Below, piece by piece: positions 24,365-31,708 of a stretch of 36,808 nucleotides of DNA; positions within the stretch are counted from its first letter, which is position 1, and every line of letters starts with the position of its first letter. The notes beneath the pieces are model-generated. The model worked only from the letters and a program-made list of their open reading frames with translations. It had not been told where the DNA came from and made no database searches. Position numbers and translations under genes: made by a program. Source of the stretch: DATEOR01 sp046733475 (GTDB lineage Bacteria > Actinomycetota > Thermoleophilia > Gaiellales > Gaiellaceae); NCBI GenBank assembly GCA_046733475.1, contig JBKPPF010000061.1, forward strand, positions 1 to 36,808. The letters run 5' to 3'.

Positions 24365-25388
24365 GCCTGGCCTCCGCGCCCACGGCCGACCAGTCGTAGG
24401 CCTCGCCGATCTCCCGTAGCCGTGCGCGCGTCTCGTCGCTGCAGAGGGCGCCCTCGACCCCGGCTGCGTAGAGGGTCTTCGGGTCGATCCCGATCGAGAG
24501 CACGGCGTCGTACTCGCGCGTGAGGTCGGTGTCGAACATCTCGGGATCGTCGGTCGAGACCGTGCACGGAATTCCGGCCGCGAGCAGCTCGGGGAGCGGA
24601 TGCTCGCCCAGGGACGGTACGACTCCGGTGCGCAGGTTGGAGAGCGGCGTCACATCGAGGACCACACGGCGCTCGGCGAGCTCCTCGAGGAGCGCGGGAT
24701 CCTCGACAGCCCGGATGCCGTGGCGGACGCGGTCGGCGTGGAGTGCGTCCAGGGCGCCGCGAACCGACTCCGGGCCGGCGACCTCGCCCGCATGCGGCAC
24801 GGAACCGAACCCCTCCTCGCGGACCAGCGCGAAGACGTCCGTGAACTTCTCCGGCGGGTAGAGGGCTTCCTCGCCGCCGAGCCCGATGCCGGCGATCCCC
24901 CGCTCCTTGTATTTCGCCGCCTGGCGGACGAGCTCGAAGCCATCCTCGACGGGCGCGCCACGAGTCACGTCGGGGGTGAGCAGTACCTCGACGCCGTGCA
25001 GCTCCCGCGCTTCCTGGGCGCCGTCGCAGTAGCCCGAGAAGAGGTCGTCCCACGAAACGCCGCGCCACGTGCGCTCGATCGGGGAGAAGATCCCCTCGAT
25101 GTAGAGCGCCCCGTGCTTCTTCGCCTCGGCGGCGTAGTCGACGACGACCTGGCGGAAGTCGTCCGCCGTCTGGAGCGCGTTCGTGGTGAGGATCCAGACC
25201 TCGATGAAGTGGTCGAAGTTGCGGTAGCGATAGAGATCGCGGATCCCCTCAGGGGTGTCGGCCGGAAGCGCGAAGTCGTTCCGGCGCGCGATCTCGAGAA
25301 GGGTCTCCGGCCGCACGGTGGCCTCGAGATGCACGTGCAGCTCGACCTTGGGGAAAGGGTGGGCCGCGCTTTTCTCGGTATCCTCCAC
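24348..25388 (-). CDS. add: Adenosine deaminase family protein
   Basis: About 346 residues of a zinc metallo-hydrolase that deaminates adenosine or a related aminopurine nucleoside. Zinc and catalytic motifs: H18-V-H20-L-E near the N-terminus, GIGLGGEE, PHAGEV (zinc His), and STDDPEMF (zinc Asp pair). The family also includes aminodeoxyfutalosine and adenine deaminases, so the substrate is not certain. Start taken as GTG at 25388, but no good ribosome site is visible; longer in-frame starts reach into the promoter of the divergent gene at 25445. Overlaps tatC by 17 bp at the 3' end. Confidence 0.85.
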   Translation of the reverse strand: MEDTEKSAAHPFPKVELHVHLEATVRPETLLEIARRNDFALPADTPEGIRDLYRYRNFDHFIEVWILTTNALQTADDFRQVVVDYAAEAKKHGALYIEGIFSPIERTWRGVSWDDLFSGYCDGAQEARELHGVEVLLTPDVTRGAPVEDGFELVRQAAKYKERGIAGIGLGGEEALYPPEKFTDVFALVREEGFGSVPHAGEVAGPESVRGALDALHADRVRHGIRAVEDPALLEELAERRVVLDVTPLSNLRTGVVPSLGEHPLPELLAAGIPCTVSTDDPEMFDTDLTREYDAVLSIGIDPKTLYAAGVEGALCSDETRARLREIGEAYDWSAVGAEARPSPSR

Positions 25389-25444
25389 AGGCGCGGAGCG
25401 TACAGTCGCCCGCCTCCCGAGGCATTCAAGGAGAGTTTCACTCG

Positions 25445-26299
25445 ATGGCACGAACACAGGCACAGCGCCGCAAGACATCGCGCACGCGCGCGCGCCGCAG
25501 TTCGTCAAGCGTCGAAGATCTGATGTTCTTCCCCAAGCTTCGCCGCAAGGCGAAGTGGGTCTTCCTCCTCCTCGCAATCGCCTTCGGAGTCGGCTTTGTC
25601 GCCTTCGGCGTCGGGACCGGCGTCGGCGGGACGAGCATCGGCGACGTCCTACGCGACATCTTCTCGAGCTCGAGCGGCGGCGAGGACCTCGATTCGCTGA
25701 AGGAGGACGCCGCGAAGAACCCGAAGGATCCGAGCACGCAGATCGCCTACGCGAACGCTCTCCAGGCCGCCGGCCAGACCGCCACGGCGGTTGCGGTCCT
25801 CCAGAAGTACACGACCGCGAACCCGAGGGACGCAGACGCGCTTCGCCAACTCGCAGCCCTCTGGGGCGCGCAGGCCACCAAAGCACGGAACGAGGCGCAG
25901 GCCGCCTCGGTCGTCGCAGCGCAGGCCACCGCCGGACAGAGCCAGGCTCCGACGGACTCGCCCTTCCTCCAGGAGGTGCAGGGGAACAAGATCGCCGAGG
26001 TGGTCTCGACCGACGCGAACAACCGGGCGTCGGCCGCGAACAACCGAGCGCAGGACGCCTACCGGCAAGCGGCGAAGGTCTACCAGGACCTCACGCTGCT
26101 CACGCCGGACGACCCGAACGTCTTTCTCCAGCTCGGGGTCGCATCGCAGAGCGCGAACGACATCGACGCGGCGATCGCCGCCTATAGGCAGTTTCTCGCG
26201 CTCGCCCCCGACGACGCGAGCGCCCCGCTCGTGAAGCAGCAGCTCAAGATTCTCGTCGCCCAGCAGAAAGCAGGTTCGTCGTTGCTGCCGAGCGGTTAA
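25445..26299 (+). CDS. Membrane-anchored TPR-like protein
   Basis: 284 residues, no named family. A strongly basic N-terminus (KTSRTRARR) and one membrane helix (about 38-60, Phe/Gly-rich) precede an extracytoplasmic region. That region has TPR-like helices: NPKDPSTQIAYANALQAAGQTATAVAVLQKY and DDPNVFLQLGVASQSANDIDAAIAAYRQFLALAPDD, separated by an Ala/Gln/Asn-rich stretch (about 135-205). The repeats suggest a scaffold for protein contacts. ATG at 25445 with GGAGA about 10 nt upstream. Followed by the STAS gene after 32 nt. Confidence 0.8.
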   Translation: MARTQAQRRKTSRTRARRSSSSVEDLMFFPKLRRKAKWVFLLLAIAFGVGFVAFGVGTGVGGTSIGDVLRDIFSSSSGGEDLDSLKEDAAKNPKDPSTQIAYANALQAAGQTATAVAVLQKYTTANPRDADALRQLAALWGAQATKARNEAQAASVVAAQATAGQSQAPTDSPFLQEVQGNKIAEVVSTDANNRASAANNRAQDAYRQAAKVYQDLTLLTPDDPNVFLQLGVASQSANDIDAAIAAYRQFLALAPDDASAPLVKQQLKILVAQQKAGSSLLPSG

Positions 26300-26331
26300 G
26301 CTCCACCTCTCCGAACGACCCAAGGGGACAC

Positions 26332-26697
26332 ATGAACTTCGACATCAAGACCGAAGAGCTCGCGAACGAGGCGTACGTCATCGCTCTGACGGGCGAGGTG
26401 GACCTCTACACGGCGCCCGAGTTCAAACAACAGCTGCTCGAAGTGATCGGCCAGGGCGCGAAGGAGGTCGTCGTGGACTTCTCCGACACGACCTTCATTG
26501 ACTCGACCACCCTCGGCGTGCTGGTGGGCGGGGTCAAGCGCCTTCGCCCGAACGGGGGCAGGCTTTCGCTCGTCTGCAACGACCGGAACATCACGAAGAT
26601 CTTCGAGATCACCGGCCTGAACAAGGTCTTCCCCATCTACGAGTCACGCGCCGAGGCGGTTGAGAGCGTCGGCCAGGAGGCTCAGGCGCAGACCTAG
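26332..26697 (+). CDS. STAS-domain anti-sigma factor antagonist
   Basis: 121 residues in the SpoIIAA/RsbV family. A single STAS domain shows LTGEVDLYTAPEFKQQL and VVVDFSDTTFIDSTTLGVLVGG. S58 in the DST motif is the usual phospho-acceptor; when unphosphorylated such proteins capture an anti-sigma kinase and free a sigma factor. No partner kinase or sigma factor is in the window. ATG at 26332 with AAGGGG 5 nt upstream. Followed after 5 nt by the cytochrome c gene. Confidence 0.92.
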   Translation: MNFDIKTEELANEAYVIALTGEVDLYTAPEFKQQLLEVIGQGAKEVVVDFSDTTFIDSTTLGVLVGGVKRLRPNGGRLSLVCNDRNITKIFEITGLNKVFPIYESRAEAVESVGQEAQAQT

Positions 26698-26702
26698 GCC
26701 TC

Positions 26703-27146
26703 TTGACGCTCCGCGCACTTCTCGCCCTGGCGGTCGCCGGAGCCGCGCTCCTGGCTGCGGCCTGCGGCGGGCGAGCGGTCGACTCGAGCTCAGCAGACGC
26801 AAACGCCGGCAAGACTCTCTTCTCCCAGAATTGCGGCGGTTGCCATGCGCTCGCCGACGCGGGGACGACCGGGAACGTCGGGCCCAACCTCGACGACGCC
26901 TTCCGCGCCGCGCGGACGGAGGAGGGCGGGAGCTTCCAGGAGAGCACGATCTTCGACGTGACGCTCGACCAGATGAAGCTCGCAGCCTCACCGATGCCGC
27001 GCTTCGACACCGGCCCGCAGAAGCTCCCCGAAGACGAGCTCCGGAACATCGCCGCCTACGTCGCCTCGGTCGCAGGGGTTCCGCCGCAGGCCGCTGGCGG
27101 CGCAACCGGAGCGACAGGGGCAACCGGAACCTCGACGACCCCGTGA
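26703..27146 (+). CDS. Cytochrome c lipoprotein
   Basis: 147 residues. The N-terminus is a lipoprotein signal (hydrophobic run ending LAAAC, lipid anchor C21). A monohaem class I cytochrome c domain follows: CGGCH (44-48), GPNLD, and a likely Met ligand in ASPMPRF. The C-terminal tail is a low-complexity Gly-Ala-Thr repeat. The haem region resembles the cytochrome domain fused to CtaC in this window (both CG-x-CH-x-LADAGT followed by VGPxLD). It probably donates electrons on the outer membrane face. TTG start at 26703; the stop overlaps the next start (GTGA). Confidence 0.9.
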   Translation: MTLRALLALAVAGAALLAAACGGRAVDSSSADANAGKTLFSQNCGGCHALADAGTTGNVGPNLDDAFRAARTEEGGSFQESTIFDVTLDQMKLAASPMPRFDTGPQKLPEDELRNIAAYVASVAGVPPQAAGGATGATGATGTSTTP

Positions 27147-27652
27147 CGACGACGCTCCGCGGGGAGCGCGTGACCCTCCGGCCGCTCGAAGAGAGCGACC
27201 GCCCGCGTGTCGTCGAGATCCTGAAGGAGCCCGAGGTGGCCCGCTGGTTCGGGACCGAGTCGCCTGAGGAATCGGCCGACGAGTTCATCTCGGACGCCGA
27301 GGTAACCGGCTTCGCGATCGAAGCCGACGGCGCGCTCGTCGGCGTCATCGGCTTCCACGAGGAGGAGACGCCCGACTACCGACACGCGGGGATGGACCTC
27401 TTTCTCGCCACCGGGAGCCAGAACCAGGGCCTGGGCCGCGAGGCGCTCCGCCTCCTCGCGCGTCATCTCGTCGAAGAGCGCAGGCACCACAGGCTCGTGA
27501 TCGACCCGGCCGTGTCGAACGCGCGCGCGATCAGGGCCTACAAGGCCGTGGGGTTCAAGCCGGTCGGGATCATGCGCCTGTACGAGCGCGGCCCCGACGG
27601 GACCTTCCACGACGGCCTGCTCATGGACCTCCTCGCCGACGAGCTGCGCTAA
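27143..27652 (+). CDS. GNAT N-acetyltransferase, RimJ/AAC(6')-like
   Basis: 169 residues. Begins LRGERVTLRPLEESDRPRVVEIL, typical of RimJ/RimL and aminoglycoside 6'-acetyltransferase relatives. The acetyl-CoA loop QNQGLGREALRLLARHL is present, and NARAIRAYKAVGFKPVGIMRLYERGPDG is the classical C-terminal block. GTG at 27143 overlaps the cytochrome stop (GTGA). The substrate (protein N-terminus or small amine) is unknown; there is no evidence that it confers resistance. Its TAA stop overlaps the convergent Usp gene's TAG within CTAA. Confidence 0.88.
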   Translation: MTTTLRGERVTLRPLEESDRPRVVEILKEPEVARWFGTESPEESADEFISDAEVTGFAIEADGALVGVIGFHEEETPDYRHAGMDLFLATGSQNQGLGREALRLLARHLVEERRHHRLVIDPAVSNARAIRAYKAVGFKPVGIMRLYERGPDGTFHDGLLMDLLADELR

Positions 27653-28308
27653 GCGGTTCGACTCGTCTCGGCCTCGGCTTCGAGGTCGACGACGACGTGC
27701 GTGATCGGGAGATCGAAGCGCTCGCTCGCACGCTCGACGATCCCATGCTCGAGCCAGTTCGAGCGCCCGGGTGGGTGAGTGGAGACCACGATCTCGTCGG
27801 CCGGAAACATCCGGAGCGAGTCCTCGATCGCCTGGATCGGGTCGTCGTCTCCGACGGCGCCGTGAGCGTCGATGCCGTCCTTGGAGAGGGCGGCGAGGGA
27901 TTCATCGAGTCGGATCTGCGCGGCGGTCCGCGCCGTGTCCTCGTCGGAGGTCCAGTGGCGGATCCGAGAGTTCAGGGCGGGAGTGACGACGAGCACCTCA
28001 GCGTCGCCCTCCTGCGCCCGGCGCACGACCTCGTCGCGGAGGGAGCGCCCGGCGACCGTCTCGTTGGCGACCACGAGGATCCGGTGGCGGCCATCCGCAT
28101 CGCGGCTCCGGTCCCACACCGCGAGCTCGACGACCTTGGGGTCGCTCCGGAAGTAACGGTAACCGACGATCGGCGCGAGGACGACGAACGCGAGCAGCGC
28201 CGCCCAGCCATTCAGGAGGATCCCGACGAGCGCCACGGCCGCGAAGAGGGCGAGGACGGCGATGACGAAGCTGAAGGCCTCTGCCTCCGTCCGCACCGGA
28301 TTTCGCAT
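27649..28308 (-). CDS. Membrane-anchored universal-stress-like (Usp) protein
   Basis: 219 residues. Two closely spaced membrane helices (about 12-32 and 33-52) are followed by a cytoplasmic Usp/GABPI-like alpha/beta domain (about 75-219) beginning RILVVANETVAGRSL, with DEIVVSTHPPG and ITHVVVDLE near the end. It is clearly related to the two modules of the gene at 28923-29756. The canonical Usp ATP motif (G-x2-G-x9-G-S/T) is not seen. Strong AGGAGG ribosome site before ATG 28308; starts 12 nt after ctaE and ends the oxidase operon. Possible regulator or membrane tether for the oxidase; function unproven. Confidence 0.82.
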   Translation of the reverse strand: MRNPVRTEAEAFSFVIAVLALFAAVALVGILLNGWAALLAFVVLAPIVGYRYFRSDPKVVELAVWDRSRDADGRHRILVVANETVAGRSLRDEVVRRAQEGDAEVLVVTPALNSRIRHWTSDEDTARTAAQIRLDESLAALSKDGIDAHGAVGDDDPIQAIEDSLRMFPADEIVVSTHPPGRSNWLEHGIVERASERFDLPITHVVVDLEAEAETSRTA

Positions 28309-28320
28309 CGCGACCTCCTG

Positions 28321-28926
28321 CTAGATCACATAGACCGTGGTGTACACCACGATCCACATTACGTCCACGAAGTGCCAGTAGATCCCTGGAATCTCGACGC
28401 CTAGGTGATCGTGGGCCGAAGGCCCGTAGTGGCCGCGTAGCGAGCGGACGAGCGCGACTCCGAGCAGCGTCAGTCCGAGAAAGACGTGGCACCCGTGCAG
28501 CCCGGTGAGGCCAAAGAAGGTGGTCCCGAAGGCTAGGTCGTGCGGGCTGAACCCGATCCGCGTGTACTCACGCGCCTGAATGAGGAGGAAGGTGAGGCCG
28601 AGCCCGAAGGTGATCGCGAGGCCGGCGATCAGCCCGGCGCGGTTGTTCCGCTTGATGGACTGGAGAGCCCAGTGCATCGTGAAGCTCGAGGACACGAGGA
28701 TGATCGTGTTCAGGAGCGCGAGGTAGACCGGAAGCTCGTACGGATGCGGGGGCCACTCCTCGTGAGGCACCGCGACACGCGCGAAGAAGTAGGCCGAGAA
28801 GAACGATCCGAAGAGCATGACCTCCGAGGCGATGAAGAGGTAGATGCCGAGGAGCCGCGCGTCGACCCGCGAGCTGCGGTTGGCGACGGGCGGGTGCGCT
28901 CCGTGGGTTTCGGCGTGGGCGCTCAC
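28321..28926 (-). CDS. ctaE: Cytochrome c oxidase subunit III
   Basis: 201 residues with five predicted membrane helices, a short form relative to the seven-helix mitochondrial type (about 260). Typical blocks: LLGIYLFIASEVMLFGSFFSAYF, TMHWALQSIKR, TFFGLTGLHGCHVFLGL and a C-terminal EIPGIYWHFVDVMWIVVYTTVY. It stabilises subunit I and its proton uptake. GTG start at 28926 overlaps the preceding Usp gene stop (GTGA). Confidence 0.95.
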   Translation of the reverse strand: MSAHAETHGAHPPVANRSSRVDARLLGIYLFIASEVMLFGSFFSAYFFARVAVPHEEWPPHPYELPVYLALLNTIILVSSSFTMHWALQSIKRNNRAGLIAGLAITFGLGLTFLLIQAREYTRIGFSPHDLAFGTTFFGLTGLHGCHVFLGLTLLGVALVRSLRGHYGPSAHDHLGVEIPGIYWHFVDVMWIVVYTTVYVI

Positions 28927-29756
28927 GCGACCGCCGACTCCTCAGCCGTCTCGGCTTCCTGCTGGGTGACGACCACGTGCGTGACCGGGAGTCCAAACGA
29001 CCTGATCCGCCCGAGGACGCCACGGCGGAGCCAGCCCGACGTGGCCTCCGGGAACGTGGAGACGATCACCTCGTCGAACTGCTCGTCGTGGATGGCGTTC
29101 TCCACCGAGACGACCGGGTCCGGATCCCCGAGACGGCCTGTCGCCTTGATGCCCGCGGCGGCCATGAGCCGGCAGACGCTCTCGAGCCGGCGTTCGGCCC
29201 CGACCGCGTCGGCGGGGATGAGGAGCGTGAACTCAGCGGGGCTGGCCGCGTTCCGCTCGTGGATCGCGTCGACGAGAGGCTCGCCGAGCACCGTCTGGTT
29301 GGCGAGGACGAGGACATGCGCGCGCTCGCGCGCCGATTCGAGGTCGACCACGACGTGGTCCACCGGCTTGTCCGTCACCTTGCGCGCGCGCTCGATCAGA
29401 TTCGCGCGGAGCCAGCTCGACTTCAGCTCTCCGGGGTGGGTGGAGATGATGATCTCGTCGGGGTCGTACTCGTGGATGGCGTCCTTGATCGCCTGCAACG
29501 GATCGGGGTCGACGACCGCGCCGCGCGCAGCGATCCCGGCCTCGTGCAAGAGGTCGAGCGTACGCCGCAGGCGCCGGTCGGCGCTCGAGCGCCGGCTGTC
29601 GGCGTAGACGACGAAGCCCGCGCGCGGCTCGTTCTGCGGGCAGATGACGGTGACGCGGATCGGCCCGTCGGCGGCGCGGGTTCGCAGAGCGTCGATGAGC
29701 GACTTCCCCGCCACGGTCTCGTTCGCGACCACGAGGATGTGCCGGGGCTCGGCCAT
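28923..29756 (-). CDS. Tandem universal-stress-like (Usp) protein in the oxidase operon
   Basis: 277 residues made of two Usp/GABPI-like modules: 1-140 (HILVVANETVAGKSL, DEIIISTHPGE, DHVVVDLE) and about 147-277 (HVLVLANQTVLGEPL, DEVIVSTFPEA, THVVVTQQE). No membrane helix or signal, so cytoplasmic. The usual ATP-binding glycine motif is absent from both modules. It lies between ctaD and ctaE, overlapping both by 1-4 bases, so it is translated together with the oxidase subunits. A role in sensing cell state for the oxidase, or in its assembly, is inference from this placement. Confidence 0.82.
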   Translation of the reverse strand: MAEPRHILVVANETVAGKSLIDALRTRAADGPIRVTVICPQNEPRAGFVVYADSRRSSADRRLRRTLDLLHEAGIAARGAVVDPDPLQAIKDAIHEYDPDEIIISTHPGELKSSWLRANLIERARKVTDKPVDHVVVDLESARERAHVLVLANQTVLGEPLVDAIHERNAASPAEFTLLIPADAVGAERRLESVCRLMAAAGIKATGRLGDPDPVVSVENAIHDEQFDEVIVSTFPEATSGWLRRGVLGRIRSFGLPVTHVVVTQQEAETAEESAVA

Positions 29757-31708
29757 CAGTGCGAGACCACCTGCTCGCGTTCGGGCACCTCGGCACGGTC
29801 GCCGTTCAGAACGGCGTGCCGCGCGCCCCGGACGCCGTACTCATACGGGCTCCCGACGACCTGCGGGATCTCGTGGAAGTTGAAGATGGGCGGGGGCGAG
29901 GACACCTGCCACTCGAGCGTGAGCGCGCGCCACGGATTTCCGGGCGCAATCGGGCCACGACGCCACGAGACGATCATGTTGTAGAGGAAGACGATCGTCG
30001 AGGCGCCGAGCGCGAATGACGCGACGCTGATGATGAAGTTGAGGTTCCCGAAGCGGTCGGCGTAGTCGGACACACGGCGCGGCATTCCCTGGAGGCCGAG
30101 CCAGTGCATCGGGAAGAACGTGACGTTGAAGCCGACGAAGGTCAGCCAGAAATGGATCTTTCCGAGCCGCTCGTTGTACATCCGGCCGGTCATCTTCGGG
30201 AACCAGTAGTAGATCCCCGCGAAGATCGTGAACAGGGAGCCGCCGAAGAGCACATAGTGGATGTGGGCGACGACGAAGTACGTGTCGCTCGCATGGATGT
30301 CGATCGGGATCGAGCCGAGATAGATGCCCGAGAGGCCGCCGATCACGAACATCGACACGAAGCCCAGTGCGAACAGCATGGGCGTCTTGAAGTGAATGCG
30401 CCCCTCCCACAGCGTCGCGAGCCAGCTGAAGACCTTGATTCCGGTCGGGATGGCGATGAGCATCGTCGTCGCCATCATCGGGATGCGCAGCCACGGCGAC
30501 ATCCCGGAGACGAACATGTGGTGCGCCCAGACCGAGAACCCGAGCACGAGGATCGCCATCAGCGAGAGCGCCATCAGGCGGTAGCCGAACACCGGTTTCC
30601 GCGCGAAGACGGCGATCACCTCAGACGCGATCCCGAATCCGGGCAGCATCATGATGTAGACCGCCGGGTGCGAGTAGAACCAGAAAATGTGCTGGTACCC
30701 GAGCGCATACCCGTCACCCCCCGGCTCGAAGAAGTTCGTGTGCAGGACGCGGTCGAGCAGGATGAAGAACTGCGACCCGGCGATGAACGGCGTCGCGAGG
30801 ACGACCAGGGTCGACGTCGCGAAGTTCGCCCACACGAGGAGCGGCATGCGCCAGAAGGACATCCCCGGCGCACGCATCGTGATGATCGTGACCAGGAAGT
30901 TGAGCGCCGTCATGATCGACGAGGCCCCGGCCCACTGAACCGCCATCTGGAAGAAAAGGTTGCCCGGCGGCTGCTGCACCGAGAGCGGCACGTAGTTCGT
31001 CCAGCCGGCGGCGAAGGCACCGCCCTCCGGGACCAGGAAGCTCGCGAGCATGATCAGGCCCGCGATCGGAAGGAGCCAGAACGAGAGCGCGTTCAGCCGT
31101 GGGAACGCCATGTCCGGCGCGCCGATCATCAGCGGGATGACGTAGTTCCCCAGACCGGCGAAGGCCGGGATGACGAACAGGAAGATCATGAGCGACGCAT
31201 GCACCGAGAAGAGCCCGTTGAACGTGTTGTTGTCCACGAACTGCATCCCGGGCTTCGCGAGCTCGGCGCGCATGAACATCGCCATCATGCCGGCGGCGAC
31301 GAAGAAGAAGATCGTCGTCACGAGGTACTGGACGCCGATCACCTTGTGGTCGGTGTTGACGCGGAAGTAGTCCTTCCACGACCGGGCGCCGTGACCTGAG
31401 TGGTCCTCCGGCCTCGTCGGCCGGCCGGACGCCCAGTAGAACCAGTAGTCGAAGCCGCCGATGCCGATGAGAAAGCCGAGCGGGACGATGATCATCCACG
31501 CCGTCAGGAGCACCTGGAACTCGTTCAGCGGGTGGTAGTCGAGCCAGGCGCGGCAGCCGATGACGAGCAGCGTCGCGAGCACGAACGCGAGCGGCGTCAC
31601 CCAGGCCGCTCGGATCCAGCCGCCCGTCGTCAGCCGGCGGCGCCACTTGCCCCTGGGCGGCGCAGTCTGCACCTCGGTGTGCTCGTGCCCTCGGGTCTCG
31701 AGCGCCAT
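29756..31708 (-). CDS. ctaD: Cytochrome c oxidase subunit I, A2 (YS) type, with N-terminal extension
   Basis: A 650-residue haem-copper oxidase catalytic subunit reducing O2 at a haem a3-CuB centre and pumping protons. The canonical 12-helix core begins near residue 118 (TDHKVIGVQYL). The CuB segment is YSHPAVY: Y345, S346, CuB ligand H347 and the cross-linked Y351. The Glu of the A1 D-channel (HPEVY) is Ala, and the YS pair marks the A2 class known from Rhodothermus and Thermus caa3 enzymes. VWAHHM and HIHYVLFGG supply further His ligands. Residues 1-117 are an extra segment with two membrane helices (about 35-53, 66-92). ATG at 31708 overlaps the ctaC stop (TGATG). Confidence 0.95.
   Translation of the reverse strand: MALETRGHEHTEVQTAPPRGKWRRRLTTGGWIRAAWVTPLAFVLATLLVIGCRAWLDYHPLNEFQVLLTAWMIIVPLGFLIGIGGFDYWFYWASGRPTRPEDHSGHGARSWKDYFRVNTDHKVIGVQYLVTTIFFFVAAGMMAMFMRAELAKPGMQFVDNNTFNGLFSVHASLMIFLFVIPAFAGLGNYVIPLMIGAPDMAFPRLNALSFWLLPIAGLIMLASFLVPEGGAFAAGWTNYVPLSVQQPPGNLFFQMAVQWAGASSIMTALNFLVTIITMRAPGMSFWRMPLLVWANFATSTLVVLATPFIAGSQFFILLDRVLHTNFFEPGGDGYALGYQHIFWFYSHPAVYIMMLPGFGIASEVIAVFARKPVFGYRLMALSLMAILVLGFSVWAHHMFVSGMSPWLRIPMMATTMLIAIPTGIKVFSWLATLWEGRIHFKTPMLFALGFVSMFVIGGLSGIYLGSIPIDIHASDTYFVVAHIHYVLFGGSLFTIFAGIYYWFPKMTGRMYNERLGKIHFWLTFVGFNVTFFPMHWLGLQGMPRRVSDYADRFGNLNFIISVASFALGASTIVFLYNMIVSWRRGPIAPGNPWRALTLEWQVSSPPPIFNFHEIPQVVGSPYEYGVRGARHAVLNGDRAEVPEREQVVSH

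Noticed and set aside
27095..27142. Short GGCGCAACCGGAGC-like tandem repeat
   Set aside because: It encodes the Gly-Ala-Thr tail of the cytochrome lipoprotein; too short for a CRISPR or a separate element.
27143..27652. Aminoglycoside resistance gene
   Set aside because: Similarity is at the level of the broad GNAT/RimJ-AAC(6') group and no mobile context is present; a resistance label is not supported.
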